From Macrosteles quadrilineatus (lineage: Eukaryota > Arthropoda > Insecta > Hemiptera > Cicadellidae), in assembly GCF_028750875.1 (NCBI RefSeq), contig NW_026542597.1, positions 84,170,856 through 84,234,855 of the forward strand: 64,000 bases of DNA, in the 5' to 3' direction. The position numbers and the translations under genes were made by a program. Shown here piece by piece: positions 35,600 through 48,100 of this stretch; position 1 is the first letter of the stretch, and the number at the start of each line of letters is the position of its first letter. The notes under the pieces were generated by a model. The model ran no database searches. It saw only the letters and a program-made list of their open reading frames with translations, and was not told where the DNA came from.

Positions 35600-37140
35600 A
35601 ACAGTATTACATTTTAAACTTATTAGTTTAACTAGGTAAATGTTTTATGTGTTTAAAGGGATTTGAGTTGCAAATGATTAGAAAACACTGTAAAACCTAC
35701 ACAGTTTAAGAGTGTTTTATTACGTGAATATGTAACCTTCTAAAACAACTAGCTAAGTATTACTGGTTTAGTTATTTTCACTGTAATTTATTTTCTATTT
35801 TTAATATGATAAATAACCCGTTTACATTTTATACTTTTATTCGAACTACATATTTACCGGTACGATTTAGTTTAAGTTTCACCTCTCCTCTGTCCATTTT
35901 TATGTACAGTATTTGTTATACATAGTATATTAAGATCATAATGGCACTGTTTTTCTCACTCAAAATCACGTTTAAAAGACGATGATAAGCTGCATTCGTT
36001 TATGTAAATGTATGTAAAGCAGCTTTCCCCTGCCAAAGAGTTTGAAAGTTCTTGTTATTGTTACATTGATATTATAATATTTTATAGAACCAGAAAGTTC
36101 TGTGTTGATTATGACTCAAAATTGTATACTTTTTTTACTAAGTTTTTACTATAACAAGAATACTGCAATATATAATTCAGTTCATAATAATGATAGCTGC
36201 ATTGTTTAAAGAAGGTATGAATTACATTGCTAATATTGGGATCACTTCGTTAGATTTTGTGATCATCAATGAATTTTTTTTAATTGAATTTATTGTATTT
36301 TAACCTTAATTCATACTTTTCAGGGAAATCGGTACACGTTACACATCGGCCTAGGTTGGGTTAGGTTAGGTTAGGTTAGGTTGCCGAAGTGACGGTTCAG
36401 TGTATAAATTTATCAACAAGATTTAAGGCCTACTGTATACATAAATGTTGTATCTGCGAATGTATCTGCCTTGTCGCAGTTTACTTTAACACATAACCAA
36501 AACTTACTCAGGCTTTGTAAGGCTTATTAAAGTCATTACGATATTTATCTTTAGGAAAATACTACTAATACTCATGCCTATACTTGTATGGATTTTAGAA
36601 TATCTCGCTTTGAATAATTAATCTTAATTTTTGACTCATTTACTTTTGTTTTATTTTAAACATTCATTGTCTTTGTATATCCTATGATATATACTTTTAA
36701 ACTATTCCTTAGGCAAAATGTTTCATTCATAAATCATCCAGAAATTCTCAACATTTGATGGAATTACAACCGGAATTTTGATAGTTTCCTACTTAAAACA
36801 TACCATTGTTGTTTGGATAAGTGATATATAAACATACTGATGAAATAAAAGGTTACATGCCTGATGATTCGAAAAAATATAAGAAGTTATTCAGCTTTTA
36901 AAATGTTGTAGTTGGATAATTCATATTTAATATTAAATTCAACGATCTCTATCGTTTCGAAAGTACTGCACTGCTTATACTGCAGAGTTCGACTTAAACT
37001 AACCCTAGATACTTTTAACACGCATACCCTTGTCGCAATCCAGCTTAAATTACTCCGACACTTTAACAATTTTAGAACAACTCTGATTTGACTTGATTTT
37101 TTTTAATAATCGCAGGTGAAGTTTGTTTTACTGGAATCTT
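35600..37140. other. AT-rich stretch with a short telomere-motif run
   Basis: Except for (TTAGG)4 at 36361-36380, no feature is recognised. The minus-strand frame at 36887-37069 is not supported. Confidence 0.5.
36361..36380 (+). repeat. Short interstitial TTAGG run (arthropod telomere motif)
   Basis: Four exact TTAGG pentamers follow GGTTGGG and precede TTGCCG. TTAGG is the ancestral insect telomere repeat. At four units this may be an interstitial telomeric insertion or simply the common AGGTTAGGTT word found in insect MITEs. Confidence 0.8.
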
Positions 37141-37142
37141 AA

Positions 37143-37197
37143 AAAAAAAACTTTCCATTCGTCTAATATAGAATTAGACGAATGGAAAGTTTTTTTT
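37143..37197. repeat. Perfect hairpin, 25-bp arms
   Basis: Arm 37143-37167 and arm 37173-37197 are exact reverse complements around ATAGA. The outer ends are A/T runs. It could be a degenerate MITE or a hairpin RNA. There is no evidence of transcription. Confidence 0.85.
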
Positions 37198-37199
37198 AA

Positions 37200-38600
37200 A
37201 ATGTAAAATAATTATGATCAAAAGTGAATCTTGGTAATTACGAAAGTTAGAAGTACAAGTATGTTTTTTTATATAATACATTTTGTATTAAGTAATAAGT
37301 ATTTAGTGAATATTGGCCTATGAAAAATATTGCACTGATTGTTGTGAAATTATTTTAATTCTTTACTTTACCTAATCTCCGTTTAGTTTTTACAATAATC
37401 TTAAAGTATAAATAAGAACCAAAATAAGGATAATGTTAAAATTAGGTGGAGTATCTTATATTAAAACACTTTTGCAAAACTTATGACAGCTACCCTGACC
37501 ATACTGATGGACCGAATTACACACGGAATGTACCAAAAGAAAGTGTATTGGTCCTTTAAGTGCAGGTTTTATTTGTATTTTGAGAATATTTATGTTAATT
37601 GGGTCAAAATTTGAAATTCCAATTTTCTTATGGAAATTTAACATAGGTCTAATTCTATTAATAGACAAGCATGTTTATTGAAAACTGTTTTCACAGCTTA
37701 TGTGCATCGCAGGGAAAATCTACGCATACTGTTAGAAAGATATTTGCCTGTAGATGTGCAGAAACCCTTTATAAATTAAAATAGGATCACAAATAAGCAC
37801 AACAAATTAATTTAAATTAATAAACCTATTAACAGGGGCCTTATGGGTTGCCATGTTGGTGACGAAATAACAAAAAAATATAAACAGAAAATTAAAAAGA
37901 AATGGAAGAAATTCCAATCACATGTTTTATTTACAGCGTGGGGTGAAAATAGAGAAGTTTGCACAACACATACTATTGGTCGAGATTTCGACCACGGGGC
38001 AAGCTATATTATTAATCTTAAAATAAAAATAATAATTAAATAACATAGGTTTTATTCATACACGTTTGTTGTAAAATATTATTCTACCAAAATACCAGTT
38101 GAAAGACCGTTTGCTTTTCAATTATTCTTTTGAAATCTTTAGCATATAAATATGTCAACAATATTAGTAACCAAATAGCTTTTTAACGTTTTTGTATCTG
38201 ATTTTAAATTCGTTTTTAATAGCAAACTGAGATAAATTGTATAATTATTTATTCTACACGGTTTCAGTAAATTTATTTGTTTGATATACAGTATACTTGC
38301 ACTGAAATATTTTTTGTGTAATGTTACAGAATATATTCAATGATATAAAGTGAATATTCGCAGAGATGGTATCGGGTCGTTTCTGCAACAGGGGAAATGA
38401 ATACCGGCAGTAACGAGATACTTTTAAGAGAAGAAGAAACGTTCAAATCTGCTTATTTACGTAACACTGTCAGGTAATCTGAGTGACAAATCTCTAAACT
38501 TTTTAAACCAAAAATTCATTTAACATTCCGTCATATATTTAAAAAAATAATACTTCTACTGACTAGAATAGTTATACTGAAAATGGTTTTATTTCAGGTT
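37200..38600. other. AT-rich stretch; no supported gene
   Basis: The plus-strand frame at 37843-38043 (lysine-rich, 66 codons) and the minus-strand frame at 37456-37668 have no recognised domain and no transcript signals. I do not annotate them as genes. Confidence 0.5.
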
Positions 38601-38607
38601 ATAAATA

Positions 38608-38836
38608 TTTAAGGTTTATGATTATGGAAAGTTTGAGCCAGGATTTCCAGTAAAAGCGATGCACGCTCTACAGATTTCAAACTACTTTAGTCAACAACTA
38701 AACGAATATAACTTCAAATATACCATGCACATTATTAAGATATTTTGCACTTACAAAGTTAAATATACTCTTAAAACTATCAACTGTTTTTGAAAAATCA
38801 GTAAGGCTTTGCTTAATTTTCAAAGAACATGATTTT
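38608..38836 (-). repeat. Dispersed repeat K, copy 2
   Basis: This is the reverse complement of 44263-44490. It runs from AAAATCATGTTCTTTGAAAA through a CTTACTG word, the GTTGATAGTTTTAAGAG region, TGCAAAATATCTTAATAAT and CGTGCATCGCTTTTACTGG. Both copies are open for a stretch in the same frame. The minus-strand frame 44299-44628 covers this part, but copy 2 has no start and the residues are unrecognised. Confidence 0.75.
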
Positions 38837-38839
38837 AGT

Positions 38840-40330
38840 GTAAGAGTGTATTTAACATTACGACTATACTGAACTTAACAAACCAACTGTCTGTTTATTT
38901 AGGTAACTTAAGGAAAAAATATAATTCATAAAATATAATAAAATATAATTCATTTTACGATATGGTAAATCAACTAAGAAAATAATTGTAAACTTTCTTG
39001 TACGAACAGTAAATAAAAAAATATATTACACAAGAAACTAAATTGTATTAGAGTTAAATTTTTAAAATGTCCACTTCTACTGTTTGTCCGAATCCTTCAT
39101 CATAGTGTATTTCAATACGTGTAACATATCCAACACTTTAAGAAGTTTTACTAACTAACAATATTGAAATGAAAAATGATTTGTTACATGATGCTGGGGG
39201 TTCAAAGAATAAACCGTCAATTTTACCATCGTATTTCTGAAAAATACAAAACCCAAGTTGATGACATAAAGTAAAATTATTTTAAATCTATGAATGTTGC
39301 AATATCAAAGCGACACTATTGACATTTATTACATTCATCGCTATGAATAATCAGCATATAGAAATAAAACCCGAACAATAATAAAATATAACCTATTAGA
39401 TAATAAACTACTAAATTAAAACTTAGTTAGCTAAATAGAACACGCTACGTATGTGTATAAACGTGTATAAACGTGTATAAACGCGTATAAACGCGTATAA
39501 ACGTGTGTGATGTTTATCATGCTAAGCCTCCGGGACAAGGAAACTATTACATTTTCATTTTTTTTTATGTCACACAGTTTTCGGCCAGTTCTCTTTTATG
39601 TTACGAAAACATCCTTTATTGGGTATACGTTTATTTTAACAATTATTAGAGATAGAAAGTTAGTCTTGAAAGTATTGAAATTAACAGTACAGGCTCTAAC
39701 GGCAATCTTAAGATATCAAACAAAACTGTTATTCATTATTTTGTATATCAATCAATTCAGTTAAAAAAATAATGAAAGATCCGTATAAGTACAGTAATAG
39801 TTCTAAAAGTATTGTAAAAGAATACCTTATGGAATTCAATTGTTTAAGTTAAATTATTATGCTAGGCTGTATAGGTTTAAAAATTTAAAATAATGGCAGC
39901 GGAAGCAAAACTTACTATGGTGATTTTTGTTTGTATATTATCTGCTGACATTTCAGTTGTTTCTCAATTTTAATTATTCGACTACTGTTTACCAATACAA
40001 GCCCTGGAACAGCTGATTTAAAACTGCCCTACAGTGGTTGATTTGAACAATCTTGTCTGCATTATCAATGTTTGCGAGGCTAAATATTTTTTTATGGAAT
40101 TATTTAATAAACAATAATCGTCAAGTGAATCATATTTTGTTTACTAATTTTGGATAAACGGATTAATGTTTTCAAATTAATGATTAACACTTATTACTAA
40201 ACAGTAATTTTTAAAAGCACCAAATTTATTATCCTTCTTTATCATAGTAACACAAAGCACAATGATAATTTCCAAAGCAATAACAATTTTCAAGCATTAC
40301 ATGAGTTTGTTATTAAAGTAAAAGGGTGAT
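38840..40330. other. AT-rich stretch with a 10-bp tandem repeat
   Basis: The only structure is about five units of GTGTATAAAC/GCGTATAAAC at 39452-39506. The plus-strand frame immediately after it (39507-39764) is hydrophobic but unrecognised and is not called. Confidence 0.55.
39452..39506. repeat. 10-bp tandem repeat (GYGTATAAAC)
   Basis: About five units with exact 10-bp spacing. The third base alternates T and C between units. This is a small simple repeat. Confidence 0.9.
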
Positions 40331-40332
40331 TG

Positions 40333-40480
40333 TAATACACTAAACAGTTCGGATGTGGGAGTTAGCGGTGGAATAAAGTGGGGGGGGGGTAAAGTGTGTG
40401 ATGAGAATTCTTCTCGTCTCTGAGAGTTCTTGATGATAAATGGACTTGCTCGGTGCATTCACCACTGCTACTGGCTTAAG
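40333..40480 (+). repeat. Dispersed repeat L, copy 2
   Basis: It matches 32160-32330. It differs by a G-run (40380-40389) where the other copy has GAAGAGGGATAG. Both end around GGACTTGCTCGG.GCATTCAC. Confidence 0.8.
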
Positions 40481-40484
40481 TTTG

Positions 40485-41598
40485 AACCGAGTTTCAGGTT
40501 TCAAATTCCCTTTTTGTGGAACACATGTGACACTTATTTAGTTTATTAAAATTTGTAAAAGTATGTACAGAAATTTTTATGGAAGATAAACTGTAAAAGA
40601 GTGTTGCTAACTATAGAGCGATATAACTCTAATCCCAGAGTTGAACTTAACGTGTATGAGTTCTTGACCCGTGATGGAGATTTAGCCAACGTAAATGTCT
40701 TGAAACTATAAATATGCATCACGAAATCATATTATTTATTTGATTCGGCGATGTAAAGTTGGTAAGGCTTTATGGAACCTAATCGTAGCACTTTAATAAA
40801 ATTACATATATTTAAATTAGAAAAACCACAATTTGTAGTGGTATGAATATAAATTATCAATCAAAAACAAGGAAGTAGTTGTAGCTACTTTAAACAATAT
40901 ACACACTTCCTTAGGTGGATTAAAAATACAATTAAAGTTATTTGTGAACTGTTACGCTGATAAAATTAATATATCTTATACATTCCTATAGAATAGGTGT
41001 AACATAAGTTTTTATTTATTGATCTTAAGACATACGGTCACCTAACATATTTCATTTCAAGTATTCACACAACTAGAAAATATTTCTGTAAACCGTTTAA
41101 GTTGTCAGCAAGAGATTACAAAAAGTTACAACAAAACTGATATTTAATGTGTGTAGCGCTGTGTTAGTGTGTAAGATAATGTAATGTATAAGAAAATGAA
41201 ATAAATAAAACAATAAATTATTAAAACAATAAATTAACGAAATTAAAATACCAAGATAACACGTTAAATAAAAATTAAAATTGGTACTACAAATTTATGG
41301 GCCTTGTACTAATAAGTGGGTTTGCATTTATGAGAAAAGAAATCTTCATTTAAATTTTTAATTGCCTACCAAGATTATTGAAGATTTGGTTTAATCAAAG
41401 ACCCAAGCTTTACAACGTGTTGTGGGGCTTAGCCTTTACACTCTGAGTGCATTCATTAATCTTATATTGCTTTTAGTCGCTGCGTCGTGCATTTTGCATT
41501 AAAACGGATGACTTGAATTGTAACATTTGCAGTTATTTTTGTAGGCATCTGAACTTCAGTGACGTTTTTTTGCGGGAATAAATGCACGAAACCACAAA
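40485..41598. other. AT-rich stretch without recognisable features
   Basis: No gene, repeat family or strong inverted repeat was noticed between repeat L and the inverted unit that starts at about 41600. Confidence 0.5.
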
Positions 41599-42538
41599 AA
41601 AAATCATACTGCAGCAAAAACAGCCGTTTTTAACACATGCGATGAGGGTCTAAAGTAGCATTTTCACTCTCTAAGGAGTAAAAATCAGCTGTTGTAAACA
41701 GTTGCAATTTTCGATTGTGACAATCGTATCGATCTAAATTATTTATCGATTGATTAGGTAACGTGTTAGCCTATTGTTGTCGATCGCTCGAAATATCGAT
41801 GGTTTAATGTACTGTAACAGAATTGTTATAGACAAAATGATTGAATCACTTAACTAAACAGCTGCTTATTTACAATAATACAGTAGAATGAAAACAAGGT
41901 GGAAGTCTTTTTGAAAGATTATCATTATATAAACATTATTTCGTTTTCTAGTTTAGTTTGTAAATTAATTATGCAATATGACGAAAAATATAGTTCACCG
42001 CACGGGCAAAACGTGTCTTTTTAACCCTCGCTGATTTTCCGACCTCAGATTCTACTCGATCGTAAAACTTGACCTCGGGTCAAAAAGAGTCACTTTAGGT
42101 CTTAGTGTATTTAGTATTTACTAATTACTTAGTTGTTTTGGATAGGCCAATTATACATAGTAATATAAATTAATAATTCTAGGAAGTATAACGTTTTATA
42201 AAAAAATAAATGTATAATTAGACTAGATTTTCTGAGTGCAAAAACGTCCCCTAAATATTTTGACAAACATAAACATTTATGTTTATGCACCATAGACTAA
42301 CTATCCCTAAAGTCTTCTTATGGGTTAACTTAAAAAAAACATGGTATGTTTAAAATGAACAGTAATAGTTTAAAATGAAAAATTCAAGGCATTTCCACTC
42401 GAGACCCAAGATGTAAGATTACAAGATGATTTGGAAGTTGAGCGGAACTAGGTCTTCTTGTTTGAGGTGGCTTTAAACTTGGAGAATACCTGCTTTCAAC
42501 ATTTCAATTAACTCGTCCCAGGCTGAGTTGGAACCAAG

Positions 42539-42765
42539 TTGTGTTGTATGAACACAATAACTGACGTTTCCACTTTAATTGTGGCTCATAAAGAAATTAG
42601 TGCAATAATTTTGTGTTGTATGGACACAATAACTGACTTTTCGATTTTAATTGTGGCTCATAAAGAAATTAGTGACGTCATTTTGTGTTTTATGAACACA
42701 ATAACTGACGTTTCCACTTTAATTGTCGCTCATAAATAAATTAGTGCAATCATTTTGTGTTGTTT
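42539..42765 (+). repeat. 72-bp minisatellite, left array (about 3 units)
   Basis: Units begin at 42539, 42611, 42683 and 42755 (partial), exactly 72 bp apart. Each contains GTTGTATGAACACAATAACT, a GACGTTTCCACTTTAATTG word and CTCATAAAGAAATTAGTG. Because 72 is divisible by 3 the frame stays open by periodicity, which explains the open frame. There is no other coding evidence. Confidence 0.9.
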
Positions 42766-43048
42766 GCAGACCACATCATAAAATTATATTGATTTGTACC
42801 AATTACAAAAATATGCTATAGTGAAAATCTAATCCTTAATATTGACACATGATGTAAACTTTTACATTGTGTCTTTCCTTTGTTATTTTTATCTGTATAT
42901 ATTTATACCATATACCCTTTGTGTTATGAAAAACTAAAAACCTAAAACATCTTACTGAAGTAACGATACTGTAAAAACTTAGGGATGAAGATTGGCTGAT
43001 AACATAATTGAAACTGTATTTTATAAATGATTTAACACAAATGTTATG

Positions 43049-43076
43049 TTTTTTTTTTTTTTTTTTTTTTTTTTTT
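43049..43076 (+). repeat. T28 homopolymer
   Basis: This is an uninterrupted run of 28 T in module E of the left unit copy. The inverted copy lacks a comparable run (46975-47050 region), so it expanded or was inserted after the copies separated. It could mark a poly(A) tail of a minus-strand retroposon. Confidence 0.85.
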
Positions 43077-44262
43077 AGGTTATATACTATCAAGGTCATT
43101 AATATTAATTATTGCATCTAGATAAGTCTTGGTAATAGTAATCTATATCATGGTAATAAATAGTATTTAAAAATTACAAGACATAAAATGGAATATATTT
43201 GTAGTAAAGCAAAAAACTAAAAACAGAAAATTAGGGGAGGGATTTTTAATAAACAAATATACAATTTGCTTGTATATTGGCTGTATATAATTAGTAACAT
43301 TACCTTATTAGGACCAATAAATATTTTGCGTCAAAACTCAATGAAATTACAATAACTGTAAATAGTAATTGTCACTAACTATATTTAACCTCAGAAACAC
43401 TGTTTTTGTCTCAACTAGTTGCAACCTGTCCTCATCAACTATGGCACCGTTGTAGCTGATGTTAGTAGCAACTGACTTGCAAATTATCCCTTTGAATTTC
43501 CACCTCAGAAGACAGAACTAAGTGCTACAAACTAGCAATTAAATATCCCTTAGAGGTTGAAATTCAATCTAGTGGTTCAAAAAACAGTCTAGACCATGTC
43601 GTTAGCGTTTTGAAAGTCATCTCATTAAAAGATAGTTAAGCACACTGAGCTAGAAACTGTTGAAAGTTTAGTATAAAACAAACTTCAGCAACTGCGGGTT
43701 TCACAGCTTATGCAACATTTTCCACGTCACCTCCAGACTGAAATTGTTTACATCTTGCTAGCTTGTGTCTTGCAAAATTTGCTTGTCTCATTTTTATTAT
43801 GTTTCAACCTATCAAAACATAATTGGTTCTAAAATTTTAATTATATCACGTTTATTACACTCATGAGAAATTTTCCGTGCTTTGTGTTACTTACTTATAA
43901 TATCTTTAAATTCTCAGATAATCTCAGACAATTCTCTGATTTTTTTTATTTTTAGGCTTTCCACAACACAGAATTTCCTTTAAATTTGTTGAGCTCAAAT
44001 CGGGTTTTACTATGACTTAATAAAATACTGTAAAATATATGCTTATTACGTTTTACCTAAACTATTATCAAAAGGTGTATCTTTTTTGCCAATTACAATC
44101 TATGAGAGTTAGAGGACGAGTATAGACGAACACGAGCGCTCCTATTGCCGGGATATTGCACTAACGAGGAGTGACGTTGTACTAATGATGATAAGAAACA
44201 TATAACGATTTACCAACATCTTCTACTCTTTTCTTCCCTTTGAATACATATATTGGAGTCAA

Positions 44263-44560
44263 AAATAAAATCATGTTCTTTGAAAACTAAGCAAAGCCTT
44301 ACTGAATTTTCGAAAAACAGTTGATAGTTTTCAGAGTATATTTAACTTTGTAAGTGCAAAATATCTTAATAATTCGCATGGTAAATTTAAAGTTGTATTC
44401 GTTTAGTAGTTGACTAAAGTAGTTTGAAATCTGTAGAGCGTGTATCGCTTTTACTGGAAATCCAGGTTCAAACTTTTCATGATCAGTGATACGGCGAAAA
44501 GTGCTTGAAAACGCAAACCAACCGAATCTATGATGTCTGCTATTTACATTCGAGAATTTG
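44263..44560 (+). repeat. Dispersed repeat K, copy 3
   Basis: It abuts the end of unit U left copy. It shares 44265-44490 with the reverse complement of 38608-38836, and 44470-44545 with 35500-35580. It therefore bridges the two other partial copies and is the longest of the family. The minus-strand 109-codon frame here is interrupted in the other copies and has no recognised domain. Confidence 0.75.
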
Positions 44561-45169
44561 TATGTTTTACATTTCATACCAAACAACATTAGTACGAGTA
44601 CTTGGAAAAGTAGTCTGATTAATTCCATAAATCCGTTGCAGTTGTTTATACTTTTCCAACAATTTCATATTTAATGGTAATAAACAATTCAATTAACTCA
44701 GCTTTGATTGAACCTTTGGTTCATTGCTTAACAAAGACATTTGATGGTTTCATTAACTTGTCTCAAGGAATTTAAGTTATTGTCTATGCAGCTAATTGGA
44801 ATACTTCATATCAAGTATATTTGATAATTTATTTACAAGCATACGATTATTATGCCACATGTTATGTATAAAATAATTAAAATACAGCAAAGTGTGAGTA
44901 TTAAATTTGCCATTTAATTATTTATATCAAAGGAGTTCCAAAAATGCAGTCCTGAGGATTCCTTATAAGTTCAGTGATTACATAATTATGTGAATCAAGC
45001 CTCTAAAGCTATTAGAAAATCAGGCTTTAATATGAACAGATAAGTTGCTTTATGATTAATAACATAAATCAAGGCACTCTATAGTTTTAGTATATCAAGC
45101 ATGGGAAAGGCTTTACAGAATTTTGTAGTTGACTGGGATACTCTACATTTTACATTATAGACAAAAATA

Positions 45170-48100
45170 GTATATTTCATCACTAGGGCGTAAAGTGACT
45201 CTTTTTTACCCGAGGTAAAGTTTGCCGATCAAGACGAAGCCTTGGTCGAAAAATGAGTGAAGGTTAAAAAGACACGTTTTTGCCCATGTGGTGAACTATA
45301 TTTTTCGTCATATTGCATCATTATTAACAAACTAAGCTAGAAAACTAAATAATGTTTATGTAAAGATAGCCTCTCAAAACGACTTCCAGCTTGTATTTAA
45401 TTCAAGGCAAAAAAAACAGCTGTTTGGTAAGTGATTCAACCATTTCGTCTATTACCATCAATTTGTCGAACGATCGACAACAATAGGCCTTACCTAATAA
45501 ATCAATCGATAAATAATTTCGATCGATACGATTGCCACAATCAAAATTCACAACTGTTTATAACAGCTGATTTTTACTCCCTAAGGACTAACAATTCTAC
45601 TTTAGACCCCCAACACATGCATTAAAAACAACTGTTTTAGCTGCAGTATGGCGAAAAATTAATTTTATTTTCATTTTCTCGAAGCCATTTTATATACAAA
45701 AGAGAAAGAATGGATTTTTATTTTTATTGTGTCAGAAAACTAAGTAAATATCATAGAGAGCATTTAACAAGTATTCTTATTTATAGACAACAATATATAA
45801 TTCTCATTGTTGGATATTTAAAACTCCAATATATGTATTTAAAGCGAAAGAAGAGTAGAAGATGTCGGTAAATCGTTATATGTTTCTTATCATCATTAGT
45901 ACATCGTCACTCCTCGTTAGTGCAATATCTCGGCAATAGGAGCGCTCGTGTTCGTCTATACTCGTCCTCTACCTCTCTTAGATTGTAATTGACAAATATG
46001 ATACACCTTTTGACAATGGTTTAGGTAAAACGTAATAAAAATATATTTTACAGTATTTTATTAAGTCATAGTAAACCCCGATTTGAGCTCAACCAATTCA
46101 AAGGAAATTCTGTGTTGTCAAGAGCCTGAAAATTTAAAAGATTATCAGAGAATTGTCATAAGATTATCTGAGAATTTAAAGATATTATAGGCAAAAAACG
46201 CAAAGCACGGAAAATTACTGATAAGTGTAATATACGTGATATAATCAAAAAAATTTTACCAGTCAGTTTTAATTGGTCGAAGAACAATAAAATGAGACAA
46301 GCAAAGTTTCCAAGACACACAAACTAGCAAGGTGTAAACAATTTCAGTCTGGAGGTGACGCGGACATAAATGTTGCATAAGCTGTGAAACCCGCAGTTGC
46401 TTAAGTTTGTTTTATACTAAACTTTCAACAGTTTCTAGCTCAGTGTGCTTAACTACCTTTTAATGAGATGACTTTCAAAACGCTAACGACATAGCCCAGA
46501 CTGTTTTTGAACCACCAACGCAGATTGAATTTCAACCTCTAAAGGACATTTAATTGCTAGTTTGTAGCACTTAGTTTTGTCTTCTGAGGTGGAAATTCAA
46601 AGGGATAATTTGCAAGTCAGTTGCTAGTAACATCAGCTACAACGGTGCAATAGTTGATGAAGACAGGTTGCAACTAGTTGAGACAAGAATTCGTTTTCTG
46701 AGGTTAAATATAGTTAGTGACAAGTACTATTTACAGTTAATGTAATTTCGTTGGGCTTTGACGCAAAATATCAATTGAGTCCTAATTAGGTGATGTAAGT
46801 AATTATTTACAGCCAATAGACAAGCAAATTATATATTTGTTTATAAAAAACCACCCAACTGTTTTTCTGATTTCAGTTTTTTGCTTTAGTACAAATATAT
46901 TCCATTTTAGGTCTTATAATTTTTAAATATTATTTATTACCATGATAAGGATTACTATTACCTAGGTTAATCTAGGTGCAGTAATTAATATTGATCTTGA
47001 AAGTATATTTAGGTTAAAAAATTATATAATATAGTTTAAATTATCTTATCAGCTAATCACAAAGTTTTCACTGTATCGTTACTTCAATAAATTTTAAATA
47101 CTTAAAGATATTTTAGGTTTTAGTTTTTAACAACACGAAGGGTATATGACATAAAGATATAGCCTACAGATAAAAATAACAAAGGTCAGACATAATGTAA
47201 AATTTTACATCATGTGTCAATATGAAGGATATGATTTTTACTACAGCTTATAGTTTTGTATTTGGTACACATCAATATGATACAATATGATGTGGTTTGA
47301 AATCAACACAAAATGAATGCACTAACTTCTTTATAAGCCAAAATTAAAGTGGAAACGTCATTAATTGTGTTCATACAACACAAAATGATTTCTACAAGTA
47401 ATTACACTAATTTCTTAATGAGCCACAGTTAAGGTGGAAACGTCAGTTATTGTGTTCATACAACACAAAATGATTGCACTAATTTCTTTATGAGCCACAA
47501 TTAAAGTGGAAACGTCAGTAGTTGTGTTCATACAACACAAAATGATTTCACTAATGTCTTTATGAGCAACAATTAAAGTGGAAACGTCAGTTATTGTGTT
47601 CATACAACACAAAATGATTGCACTAATTTCTTTATGAGCCACAATTAAAGTGGAAACGTCAGTAGTTGTGTTCATACAACACAAAATGATTTCACTAATG
47701 TCTTTATGAGCCACAATTAAAGTGGAACCGTCAGTTATTGTGTTCATACAACACAAAATGATTTAACTAATTTCTTTATGAGCCACAATTAAAGTGGAAA
47801 CGTCAGTAGTTGTGTTCATACAACACAAAATGATTTCACTAATGTCTTTATGAGCCACAATTAAAGTGGAAACGTCAGTTATTGTGTTCATACAACGCAA
47901 CTTCGTTCCAACTCAGCCTGGGACGAGTTAATTGAAATGTTGAAAACAGGTATTCTCCAAGTTTAAAGCCACCTCAAACAAGAACACCCAGTTCCGCTCA
48001 ACTTCCAAACCATCTTGTAATCTTACATCTTGTGTCTAAAGTAGAAATACCTTGAATTTTTTATTTGAAACTATTACGGTTTACTTTAAACATGCCAGGT

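Larger units (their letters stand above)
41600..44262 (+). repeat. Unit U, left copy (modules A-B-C-D-E-F-G)
   Basis: This segment recurs inverted at 45170-48330. Module order here is A (41600-41830), B (41890-42105), C (42110-42490), D minisatellite (42539-42765), E (42780-43100, with a T28 run), F (43150-43740) and G (43800-44262). It stops where repeat K begins. No transposase, reverse transcriptase or other protein was recognised. Module B carries a CGACCTC...GACCTCGGGTC patch related to the CpG-rich modules elsewhere. Confidence 0.85.

Noticed and set aside
36361..36380. Telomere end
   Set aside because: Only four TTAGG units within ordinary sequence on both sides, so it is not a chromosome end.
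44299..44628. 109-residue minus-strand protein
   Set aside because: It lies in dispersed repeat K. Other copies do not keep the frame or start, and no domain is recognisable.
47415..47756. Minus-strand repetitive 113-residue protein
   Set aside because: It is the 72-bp minisatellite read in an open frame. The period is a multiple of three, so openness is automatic, and there is no start or stop conservation with the left array.
42539..47900. CRISPR-like array
   Set aside because: Direct 72-bp units without unique spacers, in eukaryotic DNA. It is a minisatellite.
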